This document shows positions 61,432 through 64,000 of a stretch of DNA of 64,000 nt, one piece after another. The notes beneath the pieces were generated by a model. The model was not told where the DNA came from, did no database searches, and was given only the letters and a program-made list of their open reading frames with translations. Numbering within the stretch: the stretch's first letter is position 1; the number at the start of each line of letters is the position of its first letter. The DNA lies in assembly GCF_012273895.1 (NCBI RefSeq), contig NC_052105.1, positions 4,130,716-4,194,715 on the forward strand, in the 5' to 3' direction. The position numbers and the translations under genes were made by a program. Source of the DNA: Zerene cesonia. Taxonomy: Eukaryota > Arthropoda > Insecta > Lepidoptera > Pieridae.

Positions 61432-63487
61432 TATGTGTGCTTTTTTAACTGCGGATAAGGTGCGGTATATAGGTACCCTATGGCGACGCGCGCTGTAGTT
61501 GGTAAAAATATAAAAATTGCGGTAAATATTACTTAATCGTGAAATATTTATCTACTTTTGGTTATTATGCCTACTGTTAAATCCGGTTTAGAGTAAAGGT
61601 TATTACTAAATTAAACGTCTTTAATGTAAAAGAGGTCTTTCAGATCACAAGTACAGGTGAGCTTATATCATACGAAATATAACGAAGAGAGAGGAAAATT
61701 ACTGAACAATATTATGTAGCGATTTATTACAAATATATCTGTGTCTATTTCCATAACTATCGTGGTCTATCTGAGCACGTACGATGTGATTTGTTTCCGA
61801 CCCTCTAATAACGAACCCTGGTCCGAGATATTATCTATATTGGTATGAATATTGGGCGATGGCTTCAATACACTAGCAGTTTATTGCGCTAATTACGATC
61901 GTGGTTAGGGGTCATGTGGGAGTAGATCAAGCATCCTTTGATACTAGGTAATTGACAGACCTTGTGATCGTCAATTTATAGGAGAGATTATTATTTATCG
62001 TCCTTAGTCGATCGTATAGTTTTATGTTATGGCTATGAATGAATCGCTACACTAATTAAGTAGGTAGGTACAAATGATATATTCCATTAACATTTATGGT
62101 TAATTTTCATTGTAATGGTCATGGTAAAAACTTATTTCTATTTACGTATATTTTTTAACTGACATTCTTAAAATATATTTTTATGTTTGAACTTTGATAA
62201 TCACGTGGGCTTGCTCGTGTAGTCAGAGGTAATTCCCACCAGAATGAGATTTTTCACTCCGGTAAAAAATAGCCTATGTCACTCTTAAATTATACCTTCT
62301 AATTGCTCCTGTTGTGATGTGGAGGAAAAGCAAACAAATAAACACACTTTTAGATATTAGTTAGAATTAGTATTAAACATTATTATATAGTAATATATTC
62401 TTATTGGAAGCCACATTTTCTATGGGAACATTATAACTAGTAGGTACATTAGGAACTTATATTCTATCGGTTCGTAATGAAGTAATCAAGGTGGCTATTT
62501 CGTCAATTGGTGCTATTCAATGCCTGAAGTGAATGACTAGTGTACCGCGGGAAACACGCAAACGACTCCATTTATCTGAGAGCAGTCGTTTGCTAAAATA
62601 AATTATCTTCAGGGGAGTTGTTAAACGAAAACGACATTCAAACGTAGGTAATCGTACTGAACTGCTCCGAACTATTAATCAATTTAAAGTGGAATTGATG
62701 AAAACGATCAAGTTGAAGTCTGGATTTCGAATCAGCGTGGATTAGGATTTCGATGTTATTCATAATACGTCGGTTTCATGAGATTAGGTACTATCTAAAA
62801 TGTGGTGCTATTGAGACCCGTTTGTATCTGAAATTCTGTATCCGTTTTAAGAAACTATTCATATAGTTAACTTGTTAATTAATAACGAAGGATCCAGGGT
62901 ATATCTGTATCTGTAGGTGTATAACAGGGTATACTTACATAGTGTACAAGGCATACTATCATATTTTTATTCATCATCAGGAATATTCAACTGCCATCAC
63001 AAGTATGGAATTATACATGGGTACATAGTTGTTTTGTAAATTTTTGTTCTTAACAAAGAAGAGCCTTATTTTAGAAGTATGAAACCCTATTCAGACGGTT
63101 ATAGTTCGCTGACCAAATTTGCTGAGGATAGTGCAGAACACATATTTCAATGGTAGAATTAAAATTTAAGACCTACACATTGTAAAGTAAACAATAAACA
63201 CGAAAGCTCCTTAACAGTTGCGCGTTCATCTCTAGCATGCATGCTTGCGCTGCGACGTCTGACAAGTAAGTAATGTAGGAGTTCCGTTCTCGCTGAAATT
63301 CGCCGAGGAATTCTCCTTTTAAAAGCTACTTCTTCCAAGAAGGCTACACGTACAACAAATAAATGCTAGTGAACGATAAGTAGTTTTAATTCCGTGAATC
63401 CGGAGTCCGGACTAATTTTCGGTGTACATTTTTGTTGGTTTAAATGTTTCAGAAGATTAGCGTTCAAGTACTAATTGTACGTTAATT

Positions 63488-63640
63488 TTAAGCTAGCTCA
63501 TAGCTCGCGGTTTCGCCGGATAGTCATAAGGAAATTCTCATGGGAATGAGATATTTCATCACGATAAAAAATAGGTTAGGTGTCTTTCTAGGCTCTAGAT
63601 AGTCTCCTCTATCTCCTAGATAGATATCTAGAGAAAGAAA
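63488..63640. repeat. Decayed short interspersed element
   Basis: From gctagctcatagctcgcggtttcgccgg through aattctcatgggaatgagat to agaaagaaaaaaaaaac. The shared aattc(t/c)ca...aatgagat...aaaaaatag blocks recur at 62205-62340. Confidence 0.4.
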
Positions 63641-64000
63641 AAAAAAACACTCACACACCCATTTATAATATTAATAATTGATTGCATAATATTAATAACT
63701 GATTTTAGAATACGAATTTCCTATAATAACTGAATTATTTCATAATAGGTATCATAAATAATAACACTCGTAAATAATAATGCTTATTTTATATTTTTCA
63801 ATATATTATCTATTATCTATAGTATCTTCTTCCTATATTTTTTTACATTTAACCTACAGTGAAGTTAAAGTTGATCTTACATTTCTCAAATTTTTATTAG
63901 TAATTTCTTTAGAACACAGCACAAATCTTTTTGTTTGTTAATATTGTAATTTAATTGCACCGTTATTTTGCGGAACTTACCTTCCCTATGAGTATAACTA

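Larger units (their letters stand above)
57328..64000. other. Intergenic DNA to the window end
   Basis: 6.7 kb of AT-rich DNA with a family B retroposon, a palindrome, a complete SINE and short-element relics near 62205-62340 and 63488-63640. I see no coding exon. A donor-like ACAAG|taagta near 63268 follows a GC-richer patch and could be a non-coding first exon of a gene beyond the window, but the evidence is thin. Confidence 0.55.

Noticed and set aside
63180..63275. Possible non-coding first exon ending in ACAAG|taagta
   Set aside because: A donor-like site and a GC-richer patch alone do not support a gene; no coding sequence follows before the window ends.

Overview
This is a eukaryotic nuclear window, AT-rich and with many introns, almost certainly from a lepidopteran insect (moth or butterfly). 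The evidence is short exons with GT/AG introns, orthologues of insect housekeeping genes, and repeats typical of Lepidoptera: a tRNA-headed SINE with a TGATGATG tail, short TC...CTAG elements of Helitron type, and 5'-truncated non-LTR retroposons. Nothing prokaryotic, no CRISPR array and no intact rRNA or tRNA gene was seen. There are two 1,000-N scaffold gaps (1961-2960, 45906-46905) and two small gaps inside repeats (26193-26214, 30294-30303).

Layout. (1) 146-1595, + strand: the last three coding exons of a CRAL-TRIO lipid-transfer protein whose 5' part lies outside the window. (2) 4818-13283, - strand: a complete second CRAL-TRIO gene (6 coding exons, 293 aa), tail-to-tail with the first and sharing its intron phases. 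(3) 13.3-21.2 kb: long gene-poor intergenic DNA. (4) 21187-22539, + strand: a three-exon neugrin-family gene (367 aa, predicted mitochondrial). (5) 24868-50403, - strand: a 34-exon DENND4-family gene, orthologue of Drosophila Crag (about 1,625 aa, a Rab GEF). It fills 40% of the window and its introns carry most of the recognisable mobile elements. (6) 52781-55187, - strand: UTP15, the U3 snoRNP WD40 protein (4 exons, 523 aa). (7) 56089-57279, + strand: OXA1L, the mitochondrial inner-membrane insertase (single exon, 396 aa), divergent from UTP15. (8) 57.3-64 kb: intergenic DNA with repeats and no gene I can support.

The genes serve separate cell functions: lipid carriage, mitochondrial ribosome and membrane biogenesis, vesicle traffic and nucleolar rRNA processing. 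No operon-like system is implied. All exon models were assembled by hand from splice motifs. In every complete gene the reading frame is continuous through all junctions, which is the main support for them.

I found no clearly undescribed biological system. The observations most worth checking are a minisatellite against a Crag splice donor, a tRNA-headed SINE with a flipped head, a 150-bp duplication across a 10-N gap that looks like an assembly artefact, a GC-rich retroposon with visible target-site duplications, and Helitron-like elements clustered in Crag introns.
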